Assembly: GCF_028623165.1 (NCBI RefSeq)
Contig: NZ_CP117768.1
Coordinates: 3,100,001-3,164,000, forward strand
Direction of reading: 5' to 3'
Source: Nostoc sp. UHCC 0926
GTDB lineage: Bacteria > Cyanobacteriota > Cyanobacteriia > Cyanobacteriales > Nostocaceae
DNA length: 64,000 nucleotides
Of this stretch, positions 18,018 through 26,807 are shown piece by piece. Within the stretch, counting starts at the first letter, position 1, and every line of letters starts with the position of its first letter. The notes under the pieces were generated by a model, which saw nothing but the letters and a program-made list of their open reading frames with translations, had not been told where the DNA came from and made no database searches. Position numbers and translations under genes: made by a program.

Positions 18018-18264
18018 TTAAGGCTGTGTCTCATCATCATCAACATCTCCCAAGTTAAGCCTGATCAACTCTTCTGCTGCGGCTGGGTTAATATTTCTTG
18101 AGTGCATCCCGAATTTCTAGCACCCCCTCCGCTACAGGGTCCATTATCTCATTTACCCAGTGATTAACATTTGAGCGTCCAGTTCCCATTGTCACTGCTA
18201 ACTTATTTTAGCTAATGCCATGTTTCTCTAACACCTGTTTCAACGCTTTTCCTGCTTTTCCCAT
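18018..18264 (-). pseudogene. Decayed XRE-type HTH regulator
   Basis: Read on the minus strand from the ATG at 18264: MGKAGKALKQVLEKHGIS, then TAA where a Gln codon (CAA) would be expected, then NKLAVTMGTGRSNVNHWV, ending EIRDALKK. A one-base frameshift near 18095-18100 follows, after which INPAAAEELIRLNLGD can be read to a stop at 18018. The intact version is a common small HTH family in Nostocales. The nonsense codon plus frameshift make this copy non-functional. It lies antisense between dndC and dndD, splitting what is usually a compact operon; apart from it, the palindrome and the short repeat, the 469-bp gap is empty. Confidence 0.75.
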
Positions 18265-18300
18265 GCTTCTAATTGTGTCAAAGGCTTTTAACCAAGTAAA

Positions 18301-18318
18301 TGTCCCGTATACGGGACA
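18301..18318. promoter_or_regulatory. 18-bp perfect palindrome, probable operator
   Basis: TGTCCCGTATACGGGACA is perfectly symmetric and lies 36 bp upstream of the start of the dead XRE gene, the expected place for its autoregulatory operator. It is intact although the regulator is dead. It is also 156 bp upstream of dndD and could be bound by a paralogous regulator encoded elsewhere. Confidence 0.6.
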
Positions 18319-18388
18319 TAAATATCTCTAGGAAAATATGTATGTACATTCTGACCACTTGACTATAATTCGACTAGTAAAAAATATG

Positions 18389-18413
18389 GTAGGGTGGGCA
18401 ATGCACACCCTAC
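18389..18413. repeat. Short inverted repeat (GTAGGGTG family)
   Basis: GTAGGGTG and CACCCTAC flank a 9-base centre. Sequences of this type are common dispersed repeats in cyanobacterial intergenic DNA. It sits 62 bp before dndD and would form a hairpin in a dndCD read-through transcript. Confidence 0.55.
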
Positions 18414-18474
18414 AAAAATAACCGGACAATACCAAGCGAATTCCATTCGCCCCATATTTTATTCTTAAATATCA

Positions 18475-20460
18475 ATGATATTTCTTGAACTTGTACTACA
18501 AAACTTTGGCCCTTACTTTGGAAGACAAGTAATCAATCTTGACCCAAGAAAAGATGAAAATACGTGCCCAATTATTTTATTAGGTGGGATGAATGGCGGG
18601 GGAAAAACTACGCTAATGGATGCTATACGCCTTGCGCTTTATGGTCATCGCGCTCAATGTTCTACCCGTGGTAATTTAAGTTATAATGATTTTTTAAACC
18701 AATGTGTTAATAGTAAAGCTAACCCTACTGAGAAAACCCGGATTGAATTAGTTTTTGAACACATCGAAGATGATAAACCAGTAAAATATCGGATTGTTAG
18801 AATTTGGGAAAAAAATCCTAAAGATGGTAAGGATTATTTAGGAATTTTAGGCGATGATGATACTTGGCCTGTGGATTCTTTGGTAAATACATGGGATGAT
18901 TATATAGAAAATCTGCTGCCATTAGGAATTTCTAATTTATTTCTCTTTGATGGTGAACAAGTAAGAAACCTTGCAGAACAGGAATCACCTCCATTAATTG
19001 TAATTGAAGCTATTCGCGGACTTTTAGGACTAGAGTTAGCATCTCGTTTAGCAGTTGATTTAGATATCTTAGTTAACCGTAAACTTAAAGAAGTTGGTAA
19101 TAGTAAAGATTTAGCAAACCTAGAGGAAATTGAAACTAGGTTAACTCAACAGCAAGAAGATTATCAAACAACAGCAGAGAAATTAGAAACTCTCAAAAAT
19201 CAGGTAGAAGAGTTAGAACAAAAGCAGCAAGAAGCCTTTGATAAATTTCTTTCTGAAGGTGGGAAGATTGCAGCAGAACGCAATCAACTAGAACTACAGC
19301 AGGATACAAAAACTGCGGAAATGGAACAAGTACGTCAATTAATGTATGAATTGGCGGCTGATGTTTTACCTCTGGCATTAATTCCCAATTTGCTGACTCA
19401 GGTGCAAGCACAGGGAGAAAAGGAATTTCGCCATCAACAGGTACAAATTTCTAAAGATTTGTTAATTGAGCGAGATCAGCGCTTACTCGCTTGGCTAAAT
19501 CAAGTGGAAATTTCTCCGATACAAGTTGAAAAAATTCAATCATTTTTAGTCGAAGATGTAGATAGTTTATATGCAAAGACTATCCAGATAAAAGCACCTT
19601 GGTTATTAGCCGATGATGAAAGTTTAAGTCAGCTAGATAATCTCATATATCACTTACAAAATTCTACACTTTCTGCCAAAGAAAAATTAGCTATTCTCAA
19701 AAACAAAGAAGAAGAAATTCATACTCTAGAAAGACAAGTGCAGACAGCAGCAGCACCCGAAGATTATACAAAGCTGCGTCAAGCACTAGAAACGGCACAA
19801 AACCAGGTTGTTGAAGCTAAAGCAAATTACGAAACAATCCGTCGCCGTTTAGCTGAATTAGAAACTATAATTGCTAAGTCAAAAAAAGAATTAAGTGATT
19901 ATACTGTAGAAAATATTAAACATAAAAATAGCGAACATATTATTACGTCAGCAGCGAAAGTTCAAGAAACACTCAAGATTTTTCGGGAAAAATTAACTCT
20001 GCGAAAACTCAATAAATTAGAGGAAGAAGTTAAAAATTGCTTCCTTTATCTTCTCCATAAATCAGATTTAGTGCATCGTATTACCATTGATACTAAAACT
20101 TTCAGCCTTTTGCTTTACGATTTAAATGGTAAACCAGTCCCTAAACATCGCCTCTCTGCTGGCGAAAAACAACTACTTGCGATCGCCTTCCTCTGGGGTT
20201 TAGCCAAAGTCTCTGGACACCGCCTACCAGTAGCAATCGATACCCCACTAGGTAGACTAGATTCCTCCCACCGCAGTAACTTAGTTGAACGTTACTTTCC
20301 ATCCGCCAGCCACCAAGTAATTCTGCTATCTACCGATACCGAGATTGGCAAGAAAGAAGTCGAAACACTGCGAGAAAACGAAGCGATCGCCCGTGAATAC
20401 CTACTCAAATATGACTCCGCCACCCGCCAAACAACTATCCAACCAGGATATTTTTGGTAG
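18475..20460 (+). CDS. dndD: DndD, ATPase of the phosphorothioation complex
   Basis: The 661-aa product begins MIFLELVLQNFGPYFGRQ, typical of DndD, with Walker A GGMNGGGKTT (37-46), LFLFDGEQVRNLAE near 160, central coiled coils, the signature LSAGEKQLLAIAF near 560, and a Walker B region PVAIDTPLGRLDSSHR. DndD supplies ATPase activity, perhaps DNA nicking or strand handling, in the DndCDE complex. The usual length is about 650-700. It is separated from dndC by 469 bp containing a dead antisense regulator gene, so it may need its own promoter. Confidence 0.93.
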   Translation: MIFLELVLQNFGPYFGRQVINLDPRKDENTCPIILLGGMNGGGKTTLMDAIRLALYGHRAQCSTRGNLSYNDFLNQCVNSKANPTEKTRIELVFEHIEDDKPVKYRIVRIWEKNPKDGKDYLGILGDDDTWPVDSLVNTWDDYIENLLPLGISNLFLFDGEQVRNLAEQESPPLIVIEAIRGLLGLELASRLAVDLDILVNRKLKEVGNSKDLANLEEIETRLTQQQEDYQTTAEKLETLKNQVEELEQKQQEAFDKFLSEGGKIAAERNQLELQQDTKTAEMEQVRQLMYELAADVLPLALIPNLLTQVQAQGEKEFRHQQVQISKDLLIERDQRLLAWLNQVEISPIQVEKIQSFLVEDVDSLYAKTIQIKAPWLLADDESLSQLDNLIYHLQNSTLSAKEKLAILKNKEEEIHTLERQVQTAAAPEDYTKLRQALETAQNQVVEAKANYETIRRRLAELETIIAKSKKELSDYTVENIKHKNSEHIITSAAKVQETLKIFREKLTLRKLNKLEEEVKNCFLYLLHKSDLVHRITIDTKTFSLLLYDLNGKPVPKHRLSAGEKQLLAIAFLWGLAKVSGHRLPVAIDTPLGRLDSSHRSNLVERYFPSASHQVILLSTDTEIGKKEVETLRENEAIAREYLLKYDSATRQTTIQPGYFW

Positions 20461-20528
20461 TAGATATTGTTAAAAAATTAAGCGATGTCTAACGACAAGC
20501 CGCTACGCGTCTACGCAATTTCAAAATT

Positions 20529-20915
20529 ATGGAATCCCCAATCGAAAGAATAAAACTCTCCCAAACAGCCAAAGACCAACTTACCAAACTTAGACGCAGC
20601 ACCAAAATCGACCAATGGAATATCCTATGCCGTTGGGCGTTTTGTCGCTCCCTCGCAGAATCAACCGCACCCTCCCCCGTCCCAATTCCCCAAGATAGCA
20701 ACGTCGAAATGACTTGGCGCGTCTTTGGCGGCGAAATGTCCGATATTCTCCTCCTCGCCCTCAAGCAACGCTGTCACAATGATGGCTATCCCACCGATAA
20801 AGAAACCCTCGCCACCCAATTCCGCTTACATTTGCATCGCGGTATTGGTTACTTAGCAGGCGATCCAAATATCAAGAAAATTGAAGATTTAATTGAACTA
20901 GCGGTTAAAAATTGA
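20529..20915 (+). CDS. dndE: DndE
   Basis: A 128-aa protein with the DndE pattern: PIERIKLSQTAKDQLTKLRR, NILCRWAFCRSLAE, VEMTWRVFGGE and FRLHLHRGIGYLAGD. DndE is a small protein that binds DNA in studied systems and is required for the modification. The gene lies 68 bp after dndD on the same strand, in the usual dndC-D-E order. Nothing is missing compared with the family. Confidence 0.93.
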   Translation: MESPIERIKLSQTAKDQLTKLRRSTKIDQWNILCRWAFCRSLAESTAPSPVPIPQDSNVEMTWRVFGGEMSDILLLALKQRCHNDGYPTDKETLATQFRLHLHRGIGYLAGDPNIKKIEDLIELAVKN

Positions 20916-20966
20916 AAGGATATTAGTTGACTGTTAACTGTTCACTGTTAACTGACAACTAATATT

Positions 20967-22424
20967 ATGCCTGAAGCGTTAGAAATCGAGCGTCATAGAG
21001 CTGCGATCGCTCGCACTGATTTATCTCGCCCCGTGCGATTGGCAATAGAATGGGCAATTCTGAATCAAGACACCACTTTTTTTGACTACGGTTGCGGCTA
21101 CGGTGGTGATGTCCAGCGAGTAAAAAATTTAGGTTACACCAGTGCAGGCTGGGACCCTTACTACCATCCTGATGTCCCATGCACCACCGCTGATGTGGTC
21201 AATTTGGGTTACGTCCTTAACGTCATTGAAGATTCAGAAGAACGCCGTCAAAGCCTTCGCCAAGCTTGGGAACTCACTGGAAAAGTTTTAATTGTCGCTG
21301 CTCAAATACTGATTAACGCTCCCAGCAAAACCCAGCTTGCTTACAATGATGGCATTGTGACACGCCGCAATACTTTTCAGAAATATTACGAACAAGAAGA
21401 ACTCAAAACTTATATTGATCAGGTGCTAAATGTAGATGCAGTACCGATAGCGTTAGGTGTCTATTTTGTTTTTCGTGATGAAGCCGAAAAAGAGAGTTAC
21501 AAAGCTATCCGCTTCTTTTCTACCACTTCTACACCGCGAGTCCGCATTCCCATTAAGCGGTTTGAAGACTATCAAGAACAGCTGCAACCACTCATGACTT
21601 TTTTTACCAAGCGCGGTAGACTACCTGCCAAAGGCGAATTGGAAAATGAACAGGAATTACTGAGTGAATTTGGTAACTTCCGCCGCGCCTTTGGTGTAGT
21701 TTTACAAGCTACCGACGAAGCTGAATGGGATGCGATCGCTTATCGTCGTTCTCTGGATATCCAAGTTTATCTTGCTCTGACCCACTTTGATCAACGCCCT
21801 GCATGGCAGAAGCTAGCCCCAGAAATGCGTCACGATATCAAAGCCTTTTTTAGTAGCTACGAGGAAGCTTGTCAAGTAGCCGATCAAAAGCTTTTCAGCT
21901 TAGGTAAATCTGGGGTGATCCAAACTGCGTGCGAAAAAAGCAAAATTGGTAAACATACGCGCGGTGCACTTTACATCCATGTTTCGGCACTTGCTGCACT
22001 TGACCCCGTGCTGCGAATTTGTGAAGGTTGCGCTAGCCGTACCATTGGGCGTGTAGATGGAGCCACATTGATAAAATATCACACTGATAAGCCGCAAATA
22101 TCCTATCTGTGTTACCCTGATTTCGACACTGACCCTCATCCAGCATTAAAAGCTAGTATAACTATTGACTTAAAAACCCTAGTCGTCACTCACCGAGACT
22201 ATGCAACTAGAGCAAATCCGCCGATTTTGCACCGTAAAGAAACATTTGTTACCAGCTACTACCCTGGTTACGAAGAATTTGCTCAACTCACGCAACAAGA
22301 ACAGCAATTAGGATTGCTCAATCACAAAAGCGATATCGGTACGCGTGAAGGTTGGGAAAAATGCCTTGCTGCACAGGCGGTAGAAATTAGGGGGCATCAG
22401 GTTTATTCAATTAAGGAAAATTAA
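20967..22424 (+). CDS. Dnd-associated putative methyltransferase
   Basis: A 485-aa protein with a class I SAM-binding motif TFFDYGCGYGGD (37-48) and the partner acid in AGWDPYYHP (60-68), followed by a large C-terminal part rich in aromatic residues. It matches what I recall of the Dnd-linked methyltransferase family TIGR04096, seen next to dndCDE mostly in cyanobacteria. Its substrate is unknown; nucleic acid near phosphorothioate sites is plausible but unproven. It starts 51 bp after dndE and closes the island; the next gene is an unrelated carrier. Confidence 0.8.
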   Translation: MPEALEIERHRAAIARTDLSRPVRLAIEWAILNQDTTFFDYGCGYGGDVQRVKNLGYTSAGWDPYYHPDVPCTTADVVNLGYVLNVIEDSEERRQSLRQAWELTGKVLIVAAQILINAPSKTQLAYNDGIVTRRNTFQKYYEQEELKTYIDQVLNVDAVPIALGVYFVFRDEAEKESYKAIRFFSTTSTPRVRIPIKRFEDYQEQLQPLMTFFTKRGRLPAKGELENEQELLSEFGNFRRAFGVVLQATDEAEWDAIAYRRSLDIQVYLALTHFDQRPAWQKLAPEMRHDIKAFFSSYEEACQVADQKLFSLGKSGVIQTACEKSKIGKHTRGALYIHVSALAALDPVLRICEGCASRTIGRVDGATLIKYHTDKPQISYLCYPDFDTDPHPALKASITIDLKTLVVTHRDYATRANPPILHRKETFVTSYYPGYEEFAQLTQQEQQLGLLNHKSDIGTREGWEKCLAAQAVEIRGHQVYSIKEN

Positions 22425-22567
22425 GAAATAATCATACTGTTAGAGCATTGCTGATATGTATCTTAAATAAAGAAAATCTTAGCAGATTTGTGTGCTTACA
22501 CGAAATTACACAGCAGCTATGGCAAGATAACTGCAATTCAATTAGATAAAAAGGAATCTTCAAGATT

Positions 22568-23848
22568 GTGGAAGTAAATAAATCGCTGCTACGAATTTTT
22601 GGCAGCCCAAAGATGGGAGCTTTGTTATTTCTTGGCTTTTCATCAGGGTTGCCGTTGTATTTAACCAGTCAGACATTACAAGCATGGTTGACCAAAGAAG
22701 GAATTAGCTTGGCAGCGATCGCTGCTTTTAGTTTAGTAAAGCTCCCCTATTCTTTAAAATTTCTCTGGTCGCCTTTACTAGATAGATTTGTACCGCCTTT
22801 TTTGGGACGACGGCGAGGTTGGTTAGTAATTATACAAGTAGCATTACTGTTAAGTATAGCTGCAATGGCTCTACAAAACCCATCCCAAGGGCTACAACCT
22901 TTAATAATTGCTGCTGTGGCCGTTGCATTTTTTAGCGCCAGTCAAGACATTTTAGTTGATGCTTACCGCACTGATGTAGTGGAAGTAGAAGAAAGAGGTG
23001 CGGGAGCATCTATTTACTTATTGGGTTATCGTATTGCGATTCTAGTAACCGGTTACGTTACCCTATTTTTGGCAGACAGAATGCCTTGGCAAGCTGTTTA
23101 CTTATTGATGTCGCTGTTGATGCTCGTAGGCGTGGTAAGTTCTATTTTTGCACCAGAACCAGTCCTACGCGATCGCCCGCCTCAGACTTTATCCGCCGCT
23201 GTCCAATTACCCTTCATTGAATTTTTCCAGCGTCATGGCTGGCTCCAAGGACTTTTAATCCTAATATTCATTGTGATCTACAAGTTGGGGGATTCTTTAC
23301 TAAAGAATGTATCCACCCCATTTTTGTTAGATAAAGGCTTACATTTCACTCAAACCGACATAGCATTTCCTGGTGCATTAGGAATTTTCGCCACTATTGT
23401 TGGCACTTTGGCAGCAGGAGCAATAATGACCAAAATTGGTGTTAATCGCTCGCTCTGGATATTTGCCATCCTGCAAGCTGTCGGCAACTTGGCTTTCTTT
23501 GCGTTGGCAGTAGTCGGTAAAAACTTCTATCTAATGTTAGCTGCCGTTAATATAGAACAATTCTGTGCTGGTCTAGAAACTGCTGCTTTTGTAGCGTTTT
23601 TGATGAGTCTTTGTAACCAAAGCTTTTCAGCTACACAGTACGCCTTACTTTCCAGTTTACAGGCTTTTAGTAGAGATATTCTCACGGCTCCAGCAGGTAC
23701 ATGGGCACAAGCTACCGGCTGGTCTACATTCTTTTTACTGACAGCAATAGCTGCTTTACCGGGATTACTATTATTGCCATTTTTTGCCCCTTGGAATCTA
23801 AAGCCAGTGGTAGTATTATCCAGACCAGGATTTGAGGAAGAAGAATAG
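22568..23848 (+). CDS. MFS transporter, AmpG-like
   Basis: From a GTG at 22568, with AAAAGGAA upstream, the 426-aa protein shows about 12 hydrophobic segments. LFLGFSSGLPLYLTSQTLQAW, KFLWSPLLDRF and SASQDILVDAYRTDV are typical of AmpG-type muropeptide permeases, which import anhydro-muropeptides from the periplasm for cell-wall recycling. Cyanobacterial homologues have not been tested here, so the substrate is inferred. The following small membrane gene starts 5 bp after it, suggesting co-transcription. Confidence 0.85.
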   Translation: MEVNKSLLRIFGSPKMGALLFLGFSSGLPLYLTSQTLQAWLTKEGISLAAIAAFSLVKLPYSLKFLWSPLLDRFVPPFLGRRRGWLVIIQVALLLSIAAMALQNPSQGLQPLIIAAVAVAFFSASQDILVDAYRTDVVEVEERGAGASIYLLGYRIAILVTGYVTLFLADRMPWQAVYLLMSLLMLVGVVSSIFAPEPVLRDRPPQTLSAAVQLPFIEFFQRHGWLQGLLILIFIVIYKLGDSLLKNVSTPFLLDKGLHFTQTDIAFPGALGIFATIVGTLAAGAIMTKIGVNRSLWIFAILQAVGNLAFFALAVVGKNFYLMLAAVNIEQFCAGLETAAFVAFLMSLCNQSFSATQYALLSSLQAFSRDILTAPAGTWAQATGWSTFFLLTAIAALPGLLLLPFFAPWNLKPVVVLSRPGFEEEE

Positions 23849-23852
23849 ATAT

Positions 23853-24260
23853 ATGGGGAATCAAGTAGTTATTGCTGTCGGCACATTTATTCTCTTACTC
23901 ACTGGTTTATTACTTGGCTATGTTCTCTCGCAGTTAGTTCTGGGATTTCTAGCATTTAATCTCCTAACTTTTTTCGGAACACTCAGCCTAATTTTAATTT
24001 TTGGTACACTTTATTACGTTTTATTTTGGCAGTTGCGGAGAGAGCAGTCCCGGCCATCGACTATAAATGAACGGATACCAAACCAGGTAGAGGAGGGTGT
24101 ATCTGAAAGCTATCTCAAAAACAGGCTAATCGCTAAGTTATCCGGTGATACCGTCGCTGCCGAAAGGTTAATTGAACAAGCAAAGGAGACTTATCCTGGG
24201 ATGCCGGAGAATTGGTACTGCGAAAGAGTTCTTGATGACTTGGAGCGCGATAGCCGATAA
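23853..24260 (+). CDS. Small membrane protein of unknown function
   Basis: Start chosen at the ATG 23853 (135 aa), just past the stop of the AmpG-like gene at 23848; an upstream ATG at 23832 would overlap it. Two adjacent hydrophobic helices (about 3-30 and 37-60) are followed by a polar tail that ends AKETYPGMPENWYCERVLDDLERDSR. I recognise no catalytic motif. The tail, with a run of helices, is shared by some conserved cyanobacterial hypotheticals. Close spacing suggests it is expressed with the carrier. Confidence 0.7.
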   Translation: MGNQVVIAVGTFILLLTGLLLGYVLSQLVLGFLAFNLLTFFGTLSLILIFGTLYYVLFWQLRREQSRPSTINERIPNQVEEGVSESYLKNRLIAKLSGDTVAAERLIEQAKETYPGMPENWYCERVLDDLERDSR

Positions 24261-24365
24261 TCTGTTATTTTCCATGCCCGGAAAATCGCTAAAATAAATC
24301 AAGAATACTTCACAAATCTTCAGCTAGGTTCTCATAAAAGTTCCGAGCTTGTTTGCAATCTAAAT

Positions 24366-24557
24366 ATGGCTATATTTCGTCAGTACATCGCCCCCTTGCT
24401 TGCAGTATTAGTATTTTTCTTTGCCCTAGTGGCAGTCAGCGCCCGGATCTTTTTACCCTCTGATATGGCAGCACCTGCACCAATTGAAGAAGTGGGGATA
24501 AGTTCTCAACCGACTCCTGCTAATTTGCCACCAGCAGCATATAACTCAGCTAGCTAA
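24366..24557 (+). CDS. Small single-pass membrane protein
   Basis: A 63-aa product: one strong transmembrane helix (about residues 7-29, IAPLLAVLVFFFALVAVSAR) followed by a Pro/Ala-rich tail (PANLPPAAYNSAS). The tail probably faces the lumen or periplasm. I do not recognise it. The ATG is 105 bp after the preceding gene. The helix and sensible codon use make it likely to be real. Confidence 0.6.
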   Translation: MAIFRQYIAPLLAVLVFFFALVAVSARIFLPSDMAAPAPIEEVGISSQPTPANLPPAAYNSAS

Positions 24558-24677
24558 GGGACTTCCAGTAAAAAAACATCCCATCTCCCGGGCGCAAAGC
24601 CTTGCGCCCCTAAAAATGTATAAATAATTTTGGATAATTTATTTTTTGTCAGTCCCTAAGTACAATAAACATCAGCA

Positions 24678-25205
24678 GTGTCTGAGCAACTACTACCAGG
24701 GTATATTATTCGCCGTGGCTCCGCTTTGGATCGGGCGCTGCTGCTTAAATTCATGCAGCGAACTTACCAGGATCTTTTTCCCAATGAGGATTTTTCTCAC
24801 CTAGAACAAACAGTTAAGCAATACTTTTCTAGTGATACGCCCTTGTGGTGGGTCGATTTTTTGGGTGAGGGAGTGAAGGGAGATGAGGAAACATCTACCT
24901 TGTCCCCTTCATCCCACTCCCCCACTTTCCCTATAGCCTGCCTTTGGGTGGGCAATGCCATAGATCAAGTGCAGGGTAATCGTCATGCTCATATCTTTAT
25001 CCTCTACGTTGTGCCAGAACATCGGCAGCGAGGTATTGGTACAGCCTTAATGCGATATGTAGAAAATTGGGCTATTCAAAGAGGCGATCGCCAGATTGGA
25101 TTGCAAGTGTTTCAATCAAACAAACCCGCATTAAATCTTTACAATCAGTTAGGTTATCAAACCCAATCCCTGTGGATGGTAAAATTCCTGAGTGCAGAAA
25201 AATAA
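24678..25205 (+). CDS. GNAT family N-acetyltransferase
   Basis: From a GTG at 24678 the 175-aa protein has the GNAT acetyl-CoA site VVPEHRQRGIGTALMRYVE (about 115-133) and the C-terminal NKPALNLYNQLGYQ. The acceptor substrate is not predictable. Residues about 63-83 (GEGVKGDEETSTLSPSSHSP) are low complexity and are encoded by an inverted-repeat-like segment (24865-24925) that resembles intergenic repeats of this genome; it falls in a loop before the FPIACLWVG strand and stays in frame. Confidence 0.88.
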   Translation: MSEQLLPGYIIRRGSALDRALLLKFMQRTYQDLFPNEDFSHLEQTVKQYFSSDTPLWWVDFLGEGVKGDEETSTLSPSSHSPTFPIACLWVGNAIDQVQGNRHAHIFILYVVPEHRQRGIGTALMRYVENWAIQRGDRQIGLQVFQSNKPALNLYNQLGYQTQSLWMVKFLSAEK

Positions 25206-25379
25206 ACTAGAGGATAGCAATAATATACTTTAGCGTCTGAGTTATAACGCTTCTCGTTTGGATAAAGCTCAACGAGGGAGAATGGAAAGTGGATAATAAC
25301 GCAACTAATATATATAAGGCTTTAACTTCTTGGGACATCGCGTTATGTGTTAATCCCAAAAAGGGATTCAAATGAAATT

Positions 25380-26138
25380 ATGTATGACGAAGACGATCTA
25401 AGCCTACTTGATATTGAGCAGGAACTAGAAAGCCCCTTAGATAAAATAGAGCCGCTAACTACCGAATCAGTTGTGGCGAAGCCTGATCCAGAAGTGATAC
25501 TAGCCCTGCTGACAAATCCCCAGCCCCAGCAACGAATGTTAGCGGCGCGTGCATTTTCTGATATTGAAGATGCGCGGGCTATCCCCCATCTGATTCGCCT
25601 GTTAACTGATACCTGTCCCTTAGTGCGGGTGAGTGCAGCCTATGGACTTGGACGCAATCCTAGTTCAGAAGCAGTGAGTCCGTTAATTGCTCAACTAAAC
25701 AATGATTGGAATGGCTATGTGCGTAAAGGCGTTGTTTGGGCTTTAGGAAACTGTCGCGATCGCCGTTCTTTAGCGCCCCTAGCAGACGCCTTAAGAACTG
25801 ACATTTCCGCAGTGCGTTTGTGGGCTGCTAGCGCCTTAGCACAGATGGCAGAAGTGGGTTATGAAGCAGTTATAGGCGCAATGCCACCATTAATTGAAGC
25901 CTTAGTCCAAGACCCCGTGGCAGCAGTGCGGAGTAACAGTGCTTGGGCAATTGGTCAACTGTGCCGCGAACTCCCTTCTAATGTAGTTTATGCCACAGCG
26001 ATCGATGCCCTAATTCAAGCCTTTGCTGAAGATGAAGATTTGGGAGTCCGGGAAGACGCAAAAGCCTCACTGTTAGGAGTGGGTGATCCCCGTGGCTTGC
26101 AGCTGATTGAAACCCTGGAACAAGAAGGGTGGTTTTGA
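25380..26138 (+). CDS. HEAT-repeat protein
   Basis: Start placed at the ATG 25380 (MYDEDDLSLLD, 252 aa); a GTG 33 bp upstream is also in frame. From about residue 45 the protein is a string of HEAT/PBS-lyase-type repeats (RMLAARAFSDIEDARAIPHL, PLVRVSAAYGLG, YVRKGVVWALGNC, AVRLWAASALAQM, AVRSNSAWAIGQL). Such proteins include phycobilin lyases and scaffold proteins in cyanobacteria. Without E/F-type lyase hallmarks in view I call it only a repeat scaffold. It is soluble and the gene stands alone. Confidence 0.85.
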   Translation: MYDEDDLSLLDIEQELESPLDKIEPLTTESVVAKPDPEVILALLTNPQPQQRMLAARAFSDIEDARAIPHLIRLLTDTCPLVRVSAAYGLGRNPSSEAVSPLIAQLNNDWNGYVRKGVVWALGNCRDRRSLAPLADALRTDISAVRLWAASALAQMAEVGYEAVIGAMPPLIEALVQDPVAAVRSNSAWAIGQLCRELPSNVVYATAIDALIQAFAEDEDLGVREDAKASLLGVGDPRGLQLIETLEQEGWF

Positions 26139-26156
26139 TTGGGCATTGGGCAATTC

Positions 26157-26228
26157 AATTTTGGATTTTAGATTGACAATTTTGGATTAAATTTCAATTC
26201 TTTAATCCAAAATCTAAAATCTAAAATT
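26157..26228. terminator. Convergent hairpin of heptamer-like repeats
   Basis: AATTTTGGATTTTAGAT (26157-26173) pairs, with one mismatch, with ATCTAAAATCTAAAATT (26212-26228). It fills the gap between two convergent genes, so it could end transcription in both directions. It is built from the same ATCTAAA units seen at 649-677. Confidence 0.5.
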
Positions 26229-26229
26229 C

Positions 26230-26637
26230 TTACTGACCTTCAGCTCCAGACTTGACCAAATTTAAGTCATAAGGACGCTCAGTATCATCCTCACCCAAAT
26301 ACTCACCATTTTGAATTTCCAGAATAACTAGCGGAATATGTCCAGGATTTTCTACTTTATGTAGTGTTGCAGCAGGGACATAAGTTGACTCATTTCGATT
26401 CAGTAATATTTCCGCATCGCCACAAGTCACCTTGGCTACACCGGAGACTACAACCCAATGTTCATTGCGGTGATAATGGATTTGTGGTTTAATGCCGTGC
26501 CTGGGCTTGATTTCAACACGACTAATTCTATAGGTTTTTCCCTCCTCTATCACCTCCACCTCACCCCAGTATCGTGTACCTGAATGGGGAGAGAATTCGT
26601 TGATATTTGACTGAGTATTATTTTCATTCTGAGTCAT
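26230..26637 (-). CDS. Cupin (mannose-6-phosphate isomerase type II-like)
   Basis: A 135-aa single-domain cupin that resembles the C-terminal isomerase domain of bifunctional ManC/AlgA proteins. RYWGEVEVIEEG, the metal-binding HYHRNEHWVVVSG (about 58-70), YVPAATLHKVENPG and VILEIQNGEYLGEDD are visible. It may interconvert mannose-6-phosphate and fructose-6-phosphate, or act only as a sugar-binding cupin; the nucleotidyltransferase half is absent, as in many cyanobacterial stand-alone forms. Confidence 0.88.
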   Translation of the reverse strand: MTQNENNTQSNINEFSPHSGTRYWGEVEVIEEGKTYRISRVEIKPRHGIKPQIHYHRNEHWVVVSGVAKVTCGDAEILLNRNESTYVPAATLHKVENPGHIPLVILEIQNGEYLGEDDTERPYDLNLVKSGAEGQ

Positions 26638-26807
26638 AACTAATTTCTCAACCAGATGATTATGAGTATTTTTAAGTAATCTAGCGTAAAGGCAATAAAC
26701 CTGCGAAGGAAATGGTCACAGCATCTCTATTGCTAACAACTGCTCTAAGTTGCCCCCAGGTAATAGATTTTACTCCTGAATTTTTGAATGCGTAAATTTT
26801 GAATTGT

